Shown here: positions 22,700 through 33,498 of the stretch, piece by piece
How positions within the stretch are numbered: the stretch's first letter is position 1
How the letters are laid out: each line of letters opens with the position of its first letter
From: Bremia lactucae
Lineage: Eukaryota > Oomycota > Peronosporomycetes > Peronosporales > Peronosporaceae
Assembly: GCF_004359215.1 (NCBI RefSeq)
Contig: NC_090612.1
Location: 3,056,954-3,120,953 of the forward strand
DNA: 64,000 bases
Reading direction: 5' to 3'
Made by a program: the position numbers and the translations under genes
The notes under the pieces: model-generated
What the model was told of the DNA's origin: nothing
Databases searched by the model: none
What the model saw: the letters and a program-made list of their open reading frames with translations, nothing else

Positions 22700-23800
22700 C
22701 ACCCCGTGCCATTTAGCACCGAGCTAATTGGGGCTAGGTTCTATTTTTTTCCTCACCGCCAAGAGGTTCAACACAACCCAGGTCTCTCCCAGTAGGGCGA
22801 CCCGCACCTACTGGGTATCGACATTTTCCCGCACCGTACCAGATCTCTGTTTTAGATCGGAGTTGGAGCTCTTTCGAGCAAATTTCGAAGAGGGCAGGCC
22901 GGACGTAAATGTTTCGTGCTTCCGCACATATGACATCTACGGATGGTCTTATGCTGTTCCACAGCTTGAAGAGTCTCTTCTCTTTCCTCAACGAGGATCA
23001 TATCCATGGGTTCCGCTCTATTAGACGGAACCCATGTGCTCGAAGATCTTGTTCGGTAAACATGCGTGCTAACGCGAGCAAACTTTAAGTTGAACTCGGC
23101 GTGTAGCGCTATGGCAACTGCCTATTCGAAAGTAAAAGGATGAGATCGGAATAATCCGTTCGGACAACGCCCTCATTGTGACCACCCCATAAAGATGGTT
23201 ACTACAATTGCTCCTTGCACCGGGTCTTGAAGAATTGATGCAATGAGAGTTCTCAACTCCTGGACAAAGCCCCCTAGGGTTCTTTTACCATGTCGAGTCG
23301 CTAGGAGCCGTGCTCGCATGCGAAGGCCTGATCAGGCGGTGCAAAAAATGCTGGTCATTTGCTGTTCCAGCGAATCCCATGAGGGTAAGGCTTCGTTTAT
23401 GGACGTGCTGCACGATAGTGCCCACTCCATCGCTCTACCTCCAAGTTTGGAAATGGCCATAGCCACCTTTTGCCTTTCTGATAAGAACAAGGCGGAATCA
23501 ATGGACATTTCCATCTGCTTAATCCGATTTTCTCCCTCTTTTCCCTCAAATATCTTCACATTTACAGTTAGAGGGCGAGCCCTCGGCTCTGAGTCAGGTA
23601 CAGAGGTGTACCGGATTGGCATAGATGCCGCTAAGTGGTCCTGTACCTGACCGATCCGGGAAGCTTCGTACCGCAAGCCTTGCCTGCAGGACTTCTGGTC
23701 TCTGGGAGATAATAAATTCTACGTGCTCAAGCCCAAATAAGGTTTTGAGCTTGTCATAAGCGGCGCGTTGCGCTTCTGACAATTCTGGAACCTCTTCCAT
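22700..23800 (-). pseudogene. Family B gag
   Basis: The start codon at 23800 lies about 60 nt after the 5' LTR. The first 68 codons (MEEVPELSEAQRAAYDKL...) overlap, after a frameshift, a frame at 23332-23676 with NVKIFEGKEGENRIKQMEMSID and AISKLGGRAMEWAL, typical of the retrotransposon gag capsid domain. 22734-22991 is a decayed Cys-containing region where a zinc knuckle would be expected; no intact CCHC is seen. Confidence 0.75.
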
Positions 23801-23860
23801 TTTCGTGAGGGTTTAGTCTTGTAAAGACTCAGGCGTAGATTGACTACGAGTGCTATTAGG

Positions 23861-24284
23861 TGCAGCGGAGCTACCTCGCTCTTAAAGTTAGAGGAAGACT
23901 TTTAGACTCAGAGAGTCACTTAGTTCTATTGAACTAATGGGTTTAACCAAGTCGAGCAAGGATAGTCGTCACCAAGACTAGTATATACCTTAGAAAGGCT
24001 TCTATCTCTTACAGATCAATGCGCGAGCCTTAGGAGGCACTTAGCGCTTTAAGCTCAAAAGGGGAACTGCACTTTATTGAATTATTTAAATCTGGAAAAC
24101 TTACCCTAGCTAATTAAAAAAAGGTTTTGGCCGCCAGATTTATATCTGGCGGCGACCACATTTGTTACCCATAATAAATGGGATTTAAGTAAGTAACTAT
24201 TTAAAAATTAGATAAAAGGGTATTTTACCCAAAAAGTCAATATATCCCAGCAACGGTTCTATAACCGATGTGTGCCCCATTACA
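23861..24284 (-). repeat. 5' LTR of family B, minus strand
   Basis: 424 bp, TG...CA ends: it starts (minus strand) TGTAATGGGGCACACATCGGT and ends CTCCGCTGCA. CC and TAATAGCACTCG follow, in the place of the primer binding site and resembling the TGGTAGCAC site of the other gypsy family. Homologous to 11425-11909. Confidence 0.85.
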
Positions 24285-24557
24285 ATAAGGAATTTGCCTT
24301 TCTTTAAATATCTTTTAAATTACGTTTCAATTCATAAACTCTTTTGAAACTTTGCGATGCATGTTGTGGAAATTGTTTTGATTTCGAGTGTGTATCATCG
24401 AACAAAATCTATCTTTTATCAGTACTCAGTTAACACCTTCCAGTGATGTCGCACTTTGACTGTATCTAAAATAACATATTGTGTGTCTCCTTTTTTCAAA
24501 ATCGGCTCTAATGAGAGATTCCGTAAGTGATGTTGCAGCCAATCAAACCGTGTTTGC

Positions 24558-25580
24558 ATGACGGAAGAAGTCGAATCAATAACAGCGGCGCTATCGTTAA
24601 GCAATCCGAGCGCACGAATCGATGTTTTAGATAAAGTGCGTCAAAGTGTACTATCAGGCAATGTAAAGGAGTTTCTGACGGCTGTGGGTGACATCGGGGA
24701 CAAGTCGCCGCTCGTGTATCTCATGGACTGGCTGCACATTTGGCAGCAAGAGTACGAGGCTTTTGTTCAAGTTTTAGACGCCGACGAAGAGTCGATGCGA
24801 CATTTCGCTCCAACAGTAGCAAAACAATATATGAACGAGATAGAGGCCGAGGCTACGCGACTGTTAAAGGGCTTTAGAACGATCACAGCGGTGCTAATCC
24901 AGCAACTTGGCATCTCCAATGTCGACAGTGTGATAGACCGTCACGGCTGGACACTATTAATGCAAGCAGCAAATTTGGGTCTTTCTGAAATGACCCAGGA
25001 GTTGGTGACTTCTAAGGCTAATGTGAACTACTGTGGCACATCCGAGGACGATTTAAATCCGCTCTACTTGGCTATTGAGTCAGAGCACACCGATGTGGCC
25101 TTGCTACTGCTACAGCGCGGTGCTATTGAGTCGTCTACGAAGGTCGTGAAGCATTCTGCAATTGAAAAGGACGATGGTAGTGAAGATGTGTGCATTATTG
25201 AAGAAGACTGTGCATTGTTTCAAGCTTGCCGCTTTGGCCTTGTGAACGTAGTGAAAGAGATGCTTGCGCTTGGTGTGGATGTCAACTTTGCTCTTCCTTC
25301 CACAGGCGACCGCGCTTTACACGTTGCTGTTATGAGTGATAGGAAAGACGTGGTGGAGCTATTGGTGAATTGGGGCAAGATTGACGTGAATGCCTTAAAC
25401 AAGAGTGGTCAGACGTGCCTTTTTGGCTGCTCTGATGTTGAGCTTGTAAAGCTGCTTGTCATTTTATCAAGCGTGGACCCGAACATTAAAGATGTGGATT
25501 GCGAAACAGCGCTTTCAATCGCCCAAGCGCTTGGAGACGAGAGTGTAGTCGAGTACTTGGCGACTGTGACACATTTGTAA
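24558..25580 (+). CDS. Ankyrin-repeat protein
   Basis: Single-exon protein of 340 residues. Residues 1 to about 125 are a helical region without a domain I can name. From about residue 128 there are six ankyrin-type repeats: HGWTLLMQAANLGLSEMTQEL, DLNPLYLAIESEHTDVALLLL, CALFQACRFGLVNVVKEML, RALHVAVMSDRKDVVELL, QTCLFGCSDVELVKLL and ETALSIAQALGDESVVEYL. Repeat 5 is short and there is a 25-residue acidic insert between repeats 2 and 3. Ankyrin stacks bind protein partners; no enzymatic domain is visible. The start is the first ATG of the long frame, about 270 nt after the neighbouring LTR, so the LTR may lie within or replace part of its upstream region. Function unknown. Confidence 0.9.
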   Translation: MTEEVESITAALSLSNPSARIDVLDKVRQSVLSGNVKEFLTAVGDIGDKSPLVYLMDWLHIWQQEYEAFVQVLDADEESMRHFAPTVAKQYMNEIEAEATRLLKGFRTITAVLIQQLGISNVDSVIDRHGWTLLMQAANLGLSEMTQELVTSKANVNYCGTSEDDLNPLYLAIESEHTDVALLLLQRGAIESSTKVVKHSAIEKDDGSEDVCIIEEDCALFQACRFGLVNVVKEMLALGVDVNFALPSTGDRALHVAVMSDRKDVVELLVNWGKIDVNALNKSGQTCLFGCSDVELVKLLVILSSVDPNIKDVDCETALSIAQALGDESVVEYLATVTHL

Positions 25581-27079
25581 TAACCGGAAGAGAGTTATTT
25601 TACTTGTTTAATAATTGCAACGTTTTTTATTTCTACTATTTTAAAATATTCGACATTTTTTTATGGCGAGTCCACTGATCTTACAGCTCTTGCAGTCTCG
25701 GTTCCACTTTTCAATTATCGTCTTCAAGGTTCTCGTTGTTTACGCTCCAAGAGTCTCGACTTTTCAATACATCGCATTATGCGACAATAAGGGCATCTAC
25801 TTTCTTGGACCAAGCTGCCTCTAGTCTCATCACCTTCATTGTGGAATGCTAACTGCTCCTAAGAAAATAGACGTCAGGAATAATTACAGACATTTTGCAT
25901 CAAACTTTAAATTACATCTAGGCCATCTAGCCTACGTAAAACGATCATTTTAGCGCTTTTTCACTATACTAAATTGCTCTCGCTGCATTTTGTCCCTCAA
26001 TGCGAATTTATGAAGTCCGCATGGTTAAACGAAACAAAAAAAACAATATCGACTTTCCGCTGCTATCTGAGCATTTAAGTGCATGTCACAATATCTGGTA
26101 GATATCAGTGGTGGTCATTTCAAAAGACTGGTCCTTTTCATTGCTACGACCGAGCTATAATAATTGCATGTAGAGACGCAGATTGAAGAATGGATGCAGA
26201 GACCACACGAGTAATGCTACACTCGATTTGATAATTGACGAGTCCGATCAAAATTAACGGTTTGCAAAAAAGGCTCAATTACAAACTGCCGATGCATTGC
26301 GATCTCGAGTTCTACAGTGTGCTCTTTTGAATAATCTATTGAAATGACTTACCATTTATCACAGCTATTAAGAGTGCATTAAGAAGTCACACACTTCACT
26401 TCACTACTCAGAAACGGAATAAATTTTACCTTTTCAGCCGCCAATAAGGCTCGTGGAAGCAGCTTCTACAGGTGATCTATCAGTTTCATAATTGTCTTAA
26501 TTTACTTTCGAGTTAGCGTGGTATGAGCCAACATGAAACTTCAGACAAATCTTAAGCGGGACTGGGGTGGAATTGCTTTGTAAACGTTTGACTATTAACA
26601 GCGCAGTGGGAAGACAATTGCTTATGATAATTTTGTCGCACCTAAATATTTTAGCCTTTCGAAAGTGAATCTACCCGATGCAAAATTTATTGTAAGTATC
26701 GCACAGATCCTCCTTTAATGCATGACTGTCACAGTGTAACGGCGAAGCTCTTACTAAAGGCCAGGCTTTTATTGTTGATCGTAAAGGAGAAACCGCAGTG
26801 AATCATAATCCTGTGGTCGTTCCCTTTTGCTGCTTGTTTAAAATGAGCGTGAAAGACAGCCAGAGGCATTCTTGCTAGACCGTCGTACACAAAAATAGTC
26901 GAATGCTTTCTGCACATTTGAAACTTTACATGCGTTAACCGAGACCATAACACTTCTAATTCTTGTATGTATTGAATATCTAAGATATTTTTACTAGCAA
27001 GACCGAAGATAGAAGAAAATACAAGTAGCGCGCTTTAAGGTTTATTATTCAAAAATTGGCGATCTTCTGAGTGCCACAG
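25581..27079. other. Intergenic, AT-rich
   Basis: 1.5 kb with no supported gene. A minus-strand frame of 74 codons at 26729-26953 has no features. No repeats recognised. Confidence 0.5.
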
Positions 27080-27265
27080 CTAATCCATCACGCTATCGTC
27101 TGGACTTGTACATGAAAAACTATCGAGTTGATTTAGATCATTAAATTCTGCCAGCTGATCTCCAGTTGTGATCAAGCGCTGCTTGTAGGTCAACAACTTC
27201 ATATCAATTAGGTAGCCCCCTTTTAAAGACGCTTTCGACTTGAAAAACGTGGAGTTTTGACCAAT
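27080..27265 (-). other. Candidate last exon of an unrecognised gene
   Basis: On the minus strand, a frame of 61 codons begins exactly after an acceptor-like sequence (GCAATTAG) and ends in TAG at 27080. It reads like protein (ending FSCTSPDDSVMD), with KGGYLIDMKLLTYKQRL in the middle. No upstream ATG exists in this frame. A second protein-like minus segment lies at about 27556-27660. I cannot join them convincingly, so this is a weak gene candidate between the ankyrin and PHD genes. Confidence 0.3.
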
Positions 27266-27714
27266 CTAATTGCGACAAAACGTGAATCAGCCAAATGTTT
27301 GTTTTTTATTTGGCACTCGAAATTGTGTAGAACCACTAAGTCATCTCGCGCCACCTCAAACACGCAACGAGACAACACGAGCTAAGACACTAAGTAGCAA
27401 GATTGCTGACTCTTACTTTTTTCACACTGTGACGTCACATTTCATCAACTTTTGACTATTTACAAACCCGGGTAGTCGACATCATCAATTGAGTTCAGTA
27501 CGACCATCAAGGACCGTTCCCTCACGAAGGAAATTATTCTAAGCTGTAAGTATACTTATCGTCTTTCTAGCAGATTAATATTAGTATTTCGCACTTCTTC
27601 GTCTGTCTCCTTTTCACAAAATTTATTATTATTCGACAAGACACAGAAGCCCCCGAGTCGACGTCGTCCCCCTTTAAGGACCTGAACTACATAAACTAGA
27701 ACTCTACAGGGACG

Positions 27715-29579
27715 ATGCCACGAATTCGAAAGTCGACGCAACTGTCATCAGAAAGAGATGATTCGTACGCACCACCAGCCTCAGCCCGTCGCCCATCAAT
27801 GTAAGATGAAAAATTCCGATTTTCTCAATTTTAGAAAGCTGAAACTTGTGTTTTTGACGACAAAATCATTTGGTGTCATTGCTTAGCACGATCAAACCAC
27901 GACAACAACGGGAACGTCGTGCTCCCATGGCGTTTTCGCCAATGACGGACAGAGTGACACGAAAACCTCGAAAGCTAAAGAACGTCAGCCCGTTACTCGA
28001 TAGCGATAAACATTCATTGTTGGTCACTCCTCCTCGTCCGGAATATAAGCGATTGGAACGGAAGATCAAATCACAGGTACACCACTTTGAGCAATTGCTT
28101 TGAAAAAAAAAAACACTTTCTAAAGATTGTTTTCAATGACTAATCTATTTAGGCACATCGACTGCGCTATCCGCTTTCTTTTATCGAGGCGTACGAAGCG
28201 GAAGGGTGGAACAAGTCGAGCCATGACAAGCTGAAGCCGGGCAAGGAGCTCGAAGTAGAACATCGTAAACTCATTACTGGACAGCGTGCTCTCATCGAGG
28301 GTCTGAATGAATTGAAAACATTGTATGCACATGAGCCACAAGTGCCACCCATGGCTGTGTTTGAAGATGTGCATTGCTCTCGATGTGGAAGCACAGAGAT
28401 TGAACAAGACAATGATATCTTGCTCTGTGACAGTCCTGGTTGCCATCGTGCTTATCACCAGCGATGCCAGATGCCAATCATACTGACTTGTAACATCCCG
28501 CAAGGGGAAGACCTTTGGTTCTGTGAAGTGTGTCTGGCCATTTTCGAGTGTTTGAAATCAATAAACTCGGTATTTGGCACAACGTACGAAAGCATTGATG
28601 CTCTGTTTCCAGAATTAAATGAAGAGGAGCTGCACATTGCAAACGATGGCAGAAATTCGGCGACGCCTGAAGAGGAAAACGTTGCGACTGCTCGTAGCAA
28701 TGAGGATGACGATGAAGAGGAGGATGAAGATTTTGTTTGTGAAGACGAAGAGAGTGACGAGGACGAAGAGGATCCGTTCGAAAAAGAAAATGGCAATGAT
28801 GACGAAATGGTCGAGGAAGTGCCCGAAAGTGCGCAAGATTTGCTTTATCTTCGCAAGGAGGATGTAATTGATCTGAATCAGTACGTTGTTTGCAATACCT
28901 TGAATTAGTGAGCTGCATACATCTAGACTTTCAATTGTTTCTTCGTTCCAGTCGATCGTTGCGATCCGCGAACACAGGCCGACCATTACAACACGCGCTT
29001 AAGAAAGTGAATCTCATCGGTAAATCTGCTGCGAAGATTGATTCAAAGACTGGACGCATCGTTCTTGGAATTGTTGCAGAGCTAGACCCACCGGTTGCGG
29101 GGAGATATTCCCGGTGGCGCATTGACTATTGTGACGGAACTTCTGCACTTTTAACTCGCAATAAAACGCAAGCTGCAATCGATCAAGCTGCTGGCATCTG
29201 TAGTAATGATGACAGCCATGAATCGGAGATACTGACCCTGCGCGGTAAGCGCAAACGTAACGAGGTGGATTATCGTCAGCTCAATGAGCTCATGTTTGCG
29301 GGTAAAGATGAAGATAGTGAAGATGATGATGAAAACTTTGAAGTTAGAGAAGAGAGCGAAGAGGAACCCGATGAAGAGCAAACGAATGAAAAAAACGAGG
29401 TAGAAACCTCGTATCGAAAGGATAAGAACGCGTCGGCTACACGCAAACAGAACGAGTTATCATCAATCACAGCGACGAGTTCCCGAGATACTGTGTCTCA
29501 ACCGTCAATCAATCAACGTAGCCAGCGCCAACGCCAACGTGTTGATTATCATTCCATGCATGAGGGTTTGCACACTTAA
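27715..29579 (+). CDS. PHD-finger protein with Tudor-like region
   Basis: Four exons, 27715-27800, 27887-28076, 28153-28880 and 28952-29579, with GT-AG introns of 71-86 nt and consistent phases, give 543 residues. The first exon is basic and Ser-rich. Exon 3 carries a PHD finger (CSRCGS...DNDILLCDSPGCHRAYHQRC...LWFCEVC, Cys4-His-Cys3) most like the plant HAT3.1/PRHA type, including the following FGTTYESIDALFPE segment; such fingers read histone H3 tails. A long Glu/Asp tract follows. Exon 4 begins with LIGKSAAKID...YSRWRIDYCDGTSALL, which resembles a Tudor-type domain, then two VDY.xL/M.E motifs, one at the very C-terminus. I see no homeodomain. A chromatin-binding nuclear role is inferred. 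It ends 95 bp from the convergent MOCS3 gene. Confidence 0.88.
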
Positions 29580-29674
29580 AAATATTCGTGAACAAGTCAT
29601 TATTGTGCCGAATTTAGACGTTAAGCCTTTTGCATTTATAAAGTGTGCAACTACTTTTAAACTTGCTCGAGGCA

Positions 29675-31132
29675 TTAATACATGGGAAACGTTGGATCGA
29701 CTCCACCTTCTTTTGAATACTCAGTGTACCCTCCAGTGATGTTAAATACATTCGGGATACCACGATCAAGTAACCATTGCGTCACCTTAATGGAATCCAC
29801 GCCTCGTCGACAAATCACATAAGTCCGTTTAGCTGTACGAGAAAGTTGTTTGATAAATTCACTCGTTGGTACTCCATGTAATGTCGCTAGAACTTCCATC
29901 GGATCTGTTTTCATCAGCTTATTCGTCGGAATGTTGACAGCCTCAGGAAAATGCACCATTTCGAATTGACAAGGACTACGCGTGTCTAAAAGAACATATC
30001 GGCTACCTCTTTCGTTCTGCTTTATGTCTTGCGCGAAAGCAGCTGTACGAATATTCGCAAATTCTTCGGCACTAACTTGAAATTTCAAATCAAGACAAGC
30101 ACTTTTATCATCACAAACGACGTCTTGAACAAAACGTGAGGAGTCTACGGGAGCCATTTCAGAGCCGTTTTTTAATAAAATGGACTGTCGTGAGCATGAT
30201 AGACATTGAGGATTTCGCTTCTTTTTCATCTTTAAATGTCGAAACTTTCCATCGAAAGCGTCGTAAAAGCACTGCACACCAACGAGCGGTTCACCAACTC
30301 CCGTGATCACTTTGACCGTTTCGATCGCCTGTAGACATCCAATAACACCCGGTACGACACCAATCACGCCATTTTCCGCACAACTCCTTGAAAGGAGAGG
30401 CGGCTTTGGATACAAGCAACGATAACATCCCGTCGCATTTGCGTCGTCTCGATATGTAAAAACCGTGACTTGCCCTTCGAAACCTAATGCGCTACCCGAG
30501 ATTAAAGGCTTTTGCAATTGGGCACATGCATCATTTACGAGGTATCGCGTGCCAGCATTGTCGGAAGCATCAATAACGACATCGTACTCTTTTACAAGGT
30601 TTAACGCGTTTGTCGTAGTAAACCTCGTTGGGTATACGATACACTGCAGCAATGGGTTCAGTTCTAATAATCTTCGTTTTGCTGACAATACTTTCTTTTC
30701 GCAATCTCTAGCTCCTTTTTCATCGTGCAGAATTTGACGGTGCAAGTTACTTCGGTCCACGTGATCATTATCCACGATAGCCAACGTTCCCACGCCCATA
30801 GCTGCCAAATACATCGCCACAGGCGACCCAAGTCCCCCGACACCGATAAGAAGCACACGGGCTGCACGTAATTTTAGCTGTGCTTTGACGCTAAATTCCT
30901 TGACAAGCATTTGTCGTCCGTAACGTTGTAGCTCAACCCTGGAGAATGCCGAATAAGGCGACGTGGGCACTGGTGTACCTTGATTGACATCTTTTTGATC
31001 ATTTGAAAGAGCCACTGGTGTTTTCTCGAGCAGATGGAGCTTAGATTGAAGCTTTTTGTATTTAATACGAAGCTTTACCAGCTCACTCATTAGTGACGAG
31101 CAGCCAGCGCATGCTTCGACAGCCATTTTCAC
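29675..31132 (-). CDS. MOCS3: MOCS3/Uba4 adenylyltransferase-sulfurtransferase
   Basis: E1-like enzyme that adenylates and then thiocarboxylates the sulfur carriers URM1 and MOCS2A, serving tRNA wobble-uridine thiolation and molybdopterin synthesis in the cytosol. 485 residues, one exon. A short coiled-coil N-terminus precedes the ThiF/E1 domain: RYGRQMLVKEF, the nucleotide loop IGVGGLGSPVAMYL, VDNDHVDRSNLHRQ, DASDNAGTRYLVNDAC and GSALGFEGQV. CYRC and CLSC are the zinc-binding Cys pairs. The C-terminal rhodanese domain has YVICRRGVDS with the catalytic Cys at about residue 441. The order and length fit the family. A second in-frame Met two codons downstream could also start translation. It is head-to-head with the next gene, 343 bp apart. 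Confidence 0.95.
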   Translation of the reverse strand: MKMAVEACAGCSSLMSELVKLRIKYKKLQSKLHLLEKTPVALSNDQKDVNQGTPVPTSPYSAFSRVELQRYGRQMLVKEFSVKAQLKLRAARVLLIGVGGLGSPVAMYLAAMGVGTLAIVDNDHVDRSNLHRQILHDEKGARDCEKKVLSAKRRLLELNPLLQCIVYPTRFTTTNALNLVKEYDVVIDASDNAGTRYLVNDACAQLQKPLISGSALGFEGQVTVFTYRDDANATGCYRCLYPKPPLLSRSCAENGVIGVVPGVIGCLQAIETVKVITGVGEPLVGVQCFYDAFDGKFRHLKMKKKRNPQCLSCSRQSILLKNGSEMAPVDSSRFVQDVVCDDKSACLDLKFQVSAEEFANIRTAAFAQDIKQNERGSRYVLLDTRSPCQFEMVHFPEAVNIPTNKLMKTDPMEVLATLHGVPTSEFIKQLSRTAKRTYVICRRGVDSIKVTQWLLDRGIPNVFNITGGYTEYSKEGGVDPTFPMY

Positions 31133-31151
31133 AAATTAACGTTTTTGTAAT

Positions 31152-31236
31152 GTGGTGTGTAAATATTCTACACCAATGAATTCGCCGCTGATATGAAGTG
31201 GTATGTAAATATTCTACACCAATGAATTCGCCGCTC
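31152..31236. repeat. Tandem duplication, 46-bp period
   Basis: A 38-bp sequence (GTGGTGTGTAAATATTCTAC followed by ACCAATGAATTCGCCGCT) occurs at 31152-31189 and again at 31198-31236 with one substitution. It lies 20 bp upstream of the MOCS3 start, inside the shared promoter with the ODR4-like gene. Confidence 0.85.
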
Positions 31237-31475
31237 TGAATATGTGTAACACACGCATGATTGCTAACATTCCTTTTTGGTCGATTTTATGTAAACCTTT
31301 TGATAATTCACCTAATGGTGTAATGGCTTCTAACACTGAATTATAAAGAAAAAATCAGGAGCTTTTAATTATTTTTAAATTTTGCACGCCTTGTACCCGA
31401 TAACATATCACCAAGGTTATTAAGTCTCATGGGTTTTTAAAACGACTTATAGCACCAATCACAGATTTCAACAAA

Positions 31476-32855
31476 ATGAGTCGCAAAGTTATCGTCTATA
31501 GTCAAGTGGCACAACTGTGGTCGAAGGATGCACATCAATCCTTTGAATTGGGGCTGCTCCTGGGGTACGTAAGCTCCTCAAATATCGAAGATTTTGTGCT
31601 GGCCGTGACTGCTGTTCCGCCTGAGAGTGAGAGCAATGAGGCTCCCACTTGTCTTCGTGACGTGTCAGTCGAATGGGTGCAAGAGGTTGCTCAGCAAGTC
31701 GATCGACTACTTCCCGGAGGCATTGATATAATGGGCCTTTATGTAAATTCAATCCAAGACGTTTCAAATCAATTAGTGCCGTATCTTCGAGCTACAGCAG
31801 CGGCAGTGGCTCAGCCTCTCGACGTGTGTGGAAGCGAAAGTATCCACTATTTGGCAATGGTATCTACAAATGGCGATGTTTGTTTTCAAAGCTTTACTAA
31901 CTTGAAAGACGTAAAAAGCACGCGAATGTTACCAGCAAAAGTTGTAACCGCGACGAAAGAAATTGAATTCAAGCAATATCGTACACTAATAGATCTCGAC
32001 GAACTCATTCCGGGCACGGATGTCGCCCCGTGTGCTGCCATACCAGCGTCAAAAGTGGCCGAAAAGTTCATGAACGAACTAGAAAAGCACTTAGAGCCAC
32101 TAATTCGCCGTGTCGAAGCTTCGATTGCCGTGTCAAAGTCGAAAGAGGTCTCAGATGTACAGCACATCAAGCTGCTTGAGATTCCAGCTTGGGAATCTCA
32201 GAGCCACATCGAAGCTGTACGTGTGACGTTTGCATTAGATGCAATGAGTCGTTTTGACAGGATTCCTGTTATGTGTTTCTTAGCCGCTTGGGGGCATTCA
32301 TGGGGCTATTAACTGTATCGCATTCGTACCCGAAAGCGAATTGAATGCGTACGAAATGGCAGTAAAGTATCTAAAGCGAGACTTTGTAAAGTCGCTGCTA
32401 ATACGTGTAGATATGGCACGTGAGAGATGGGGCGAGAATGACGAAGGTAAGCGCTTATGTCCTTATCAGGAGAAAGCATATACACAAGTATCTAAAATTG
32501 ACAATATTTGTGAACAGTCAAGCCGAACACTGTATTTCAGAAAGGTGGCGTGATTCAATTTGCTCAGCGAGGACTTGTACCATGGCGCTCCGCTGCCGCA
32601 TTAAATACTCAATTTATGGCAAGCGTTCATGTTTTTGCTGACGAAGATGCTGAAATTGCGGTAAAAAATGCATTCGAAATTCTTGGTGATCTCTCAAAGA
32701 GCAATGGAGCAAACTGGTCCCCAATAGAAACCACCATCCAGCTCCGCAAGGATTCGACGTGTGTCATGATCACGACTGAGCCTTCAAAGTTTATTTATTA
32801 TCTCCTGCCTCTACTTCTTGTCCTGCTGCTTCTCGGGATTCAAAAGTTAATATGA
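31476..32855 (+). CDS. ODR4: ODR4-like ER membrane protein
   Basis: Exons 31476-32216, 32284-32446 and 32518-32855, with introns of 67 and 71 nt and matching phases, give 413 residues. In animals ODR4 is an ER tail-anchored protein that partners UFSP2 and helps membrane-protein maturation; the oomycete role is inferred by family. Seen here are an N-terminal MPN-like fold with FELGLLLGY, the joint EA-PLGGIHGAINCIAFVP, the YLKRDFVKSLLIR helix, the HVFADEDAE region, and a C-terminal hydrophobic stretch YYLLPLLLVLLLLGIQ that would anchor the tail in the membrane. Reading straight through intron 1 gives a false extension. It shares a divergent promoter with MOCS3 and ends 106 bp from the convergent small Cys-rich gene. 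Confidence 0.8.
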
Positions 32856-32961
32856 CGATGCAATAATTGACTCGTTCACTTTCGTTATTAAATTTACATT
32901 ACTTTATTATATTATACTTTAAAGTATCTTATTTACGATGTGGTTGCCAGGTGTGCACAAT

Positions 32962-33498
32962 TTAATACATTGCGCTAAATGCCCAGACGACGTTGCTAGT
33001 GTCAAGTATACGGGACTCGATTCCAAACTCGGCAAATGTCTTGCACTCATTATGAACGACAGACACGTTGTCGTCATTGGAAAATTGCTGCCGTTCCTCG
33101 CACTGCTGAGGCTCCAGCTGGCGCTGCTCGAGCACAGCATTTTTCATTGCGCGTATCGTGCAATTAACCTTCTCGAGGTAGTCCATGTTGGATTTACAGT
33201 CCACCGAGCAGTAGCCTGGATGTAAGCTGAGTGTTTTGAGGTAGATGAGCTGGCAGTTTTGGCACTTTTCGCGCTTCTTGTCCCAGTTGGCAATGCGACG
33301 ACGTGGCAAGTCTTGTGGCTGCTCTAGGAGCAAAGCTCCGGATGAGGATGGGGAAGGCGTGGTACGACACCCCGACGGAGAGCGCGAGCTGCCTGAGGCA
33401 AGCAATACTGGCCTTTGCCTCTTGGTCTTTTCTACCGGTTCTGACTTGACTGAGGTGAAGAGGATACTGTTTGCAAGCTTTTGAAGAAACACGTCCAT
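32962..33498 (-). CDS. Small Cys-rich protein resembling an FCS-like zinc finger
   Basis: 178 residues, no intron. The core is WDKKREKCQNCQLIYLKTLS, then LHPGYCSVDCKSNMDYLEKVN, i.e. CX2C, 14 residues, CX3C with a YCSVDCKS block. This resembles the plant FCS-like zinc finger (FLZ), whose hallmark is FCS.ECR, though the spacing is shorter. It is followed by a helix TIRAMKNAV and a C-terminal FAEFGIES...VVWAFS motif. A Ser/Pro-rich stretch precedes the finger. A clear paralogue lies at 44850-45299 with the same core and the same C-terminal motif. The start Met-Asp fits that of the paralogue. FLZ proteins act as adaptors of SnRK1 kinase in plants; whether this applies here is unknown. Confidence 0.8.
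   Translation of the reverse strand: MDVFLQKLANSILFTSVKSEPVEKTKRQRPVLLASGSSRSPSGCRTTPSPSSSGALLLEQPQDLPRRRIANWDKKREKCQNCQLIYLKTLSLHPGYCSVDCKSNMDYLEKVNCTIRAMKNAVLEQRQLEPQQCEERQQFSNDDNVSVVHNECKTFAEFGIESRILDTSNVVWAFSAMY

Larger units (their letters stand above)
18244..24284 (-). mobile_element. Family B Ty3/gypsy element, minus strand, 3' LTR not seen
   Basis: An almost complete gypsy copy on the minus strand: 5' LTR at 23861-24284, then gag, protease, RT, RNase H, integrase and chromodomain down to about 18.3 kb, where the assembly gap begins; the 3' LTR is absent or in the gap. Each domain is readable with only a few frameshifts per kilobase, so it is younger than the copy at 3.7-10.5 kb but not active. 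It shares its LTR family with 11425-11909. Confidence 0.87.

Noticed and set aside
28455..28796. Poly-Ser minus-strand frame
   Set aside because: Antisense of the Glu/Asp tract of the PHD protein.
32217..32312. Extension of the ODR4-like exon 1 through MSRFDRIPV
   Set aside because: Frame mismatch with the following conserved segment; a 67-nt GT-AG intron restores the frame and the PLGG motif.
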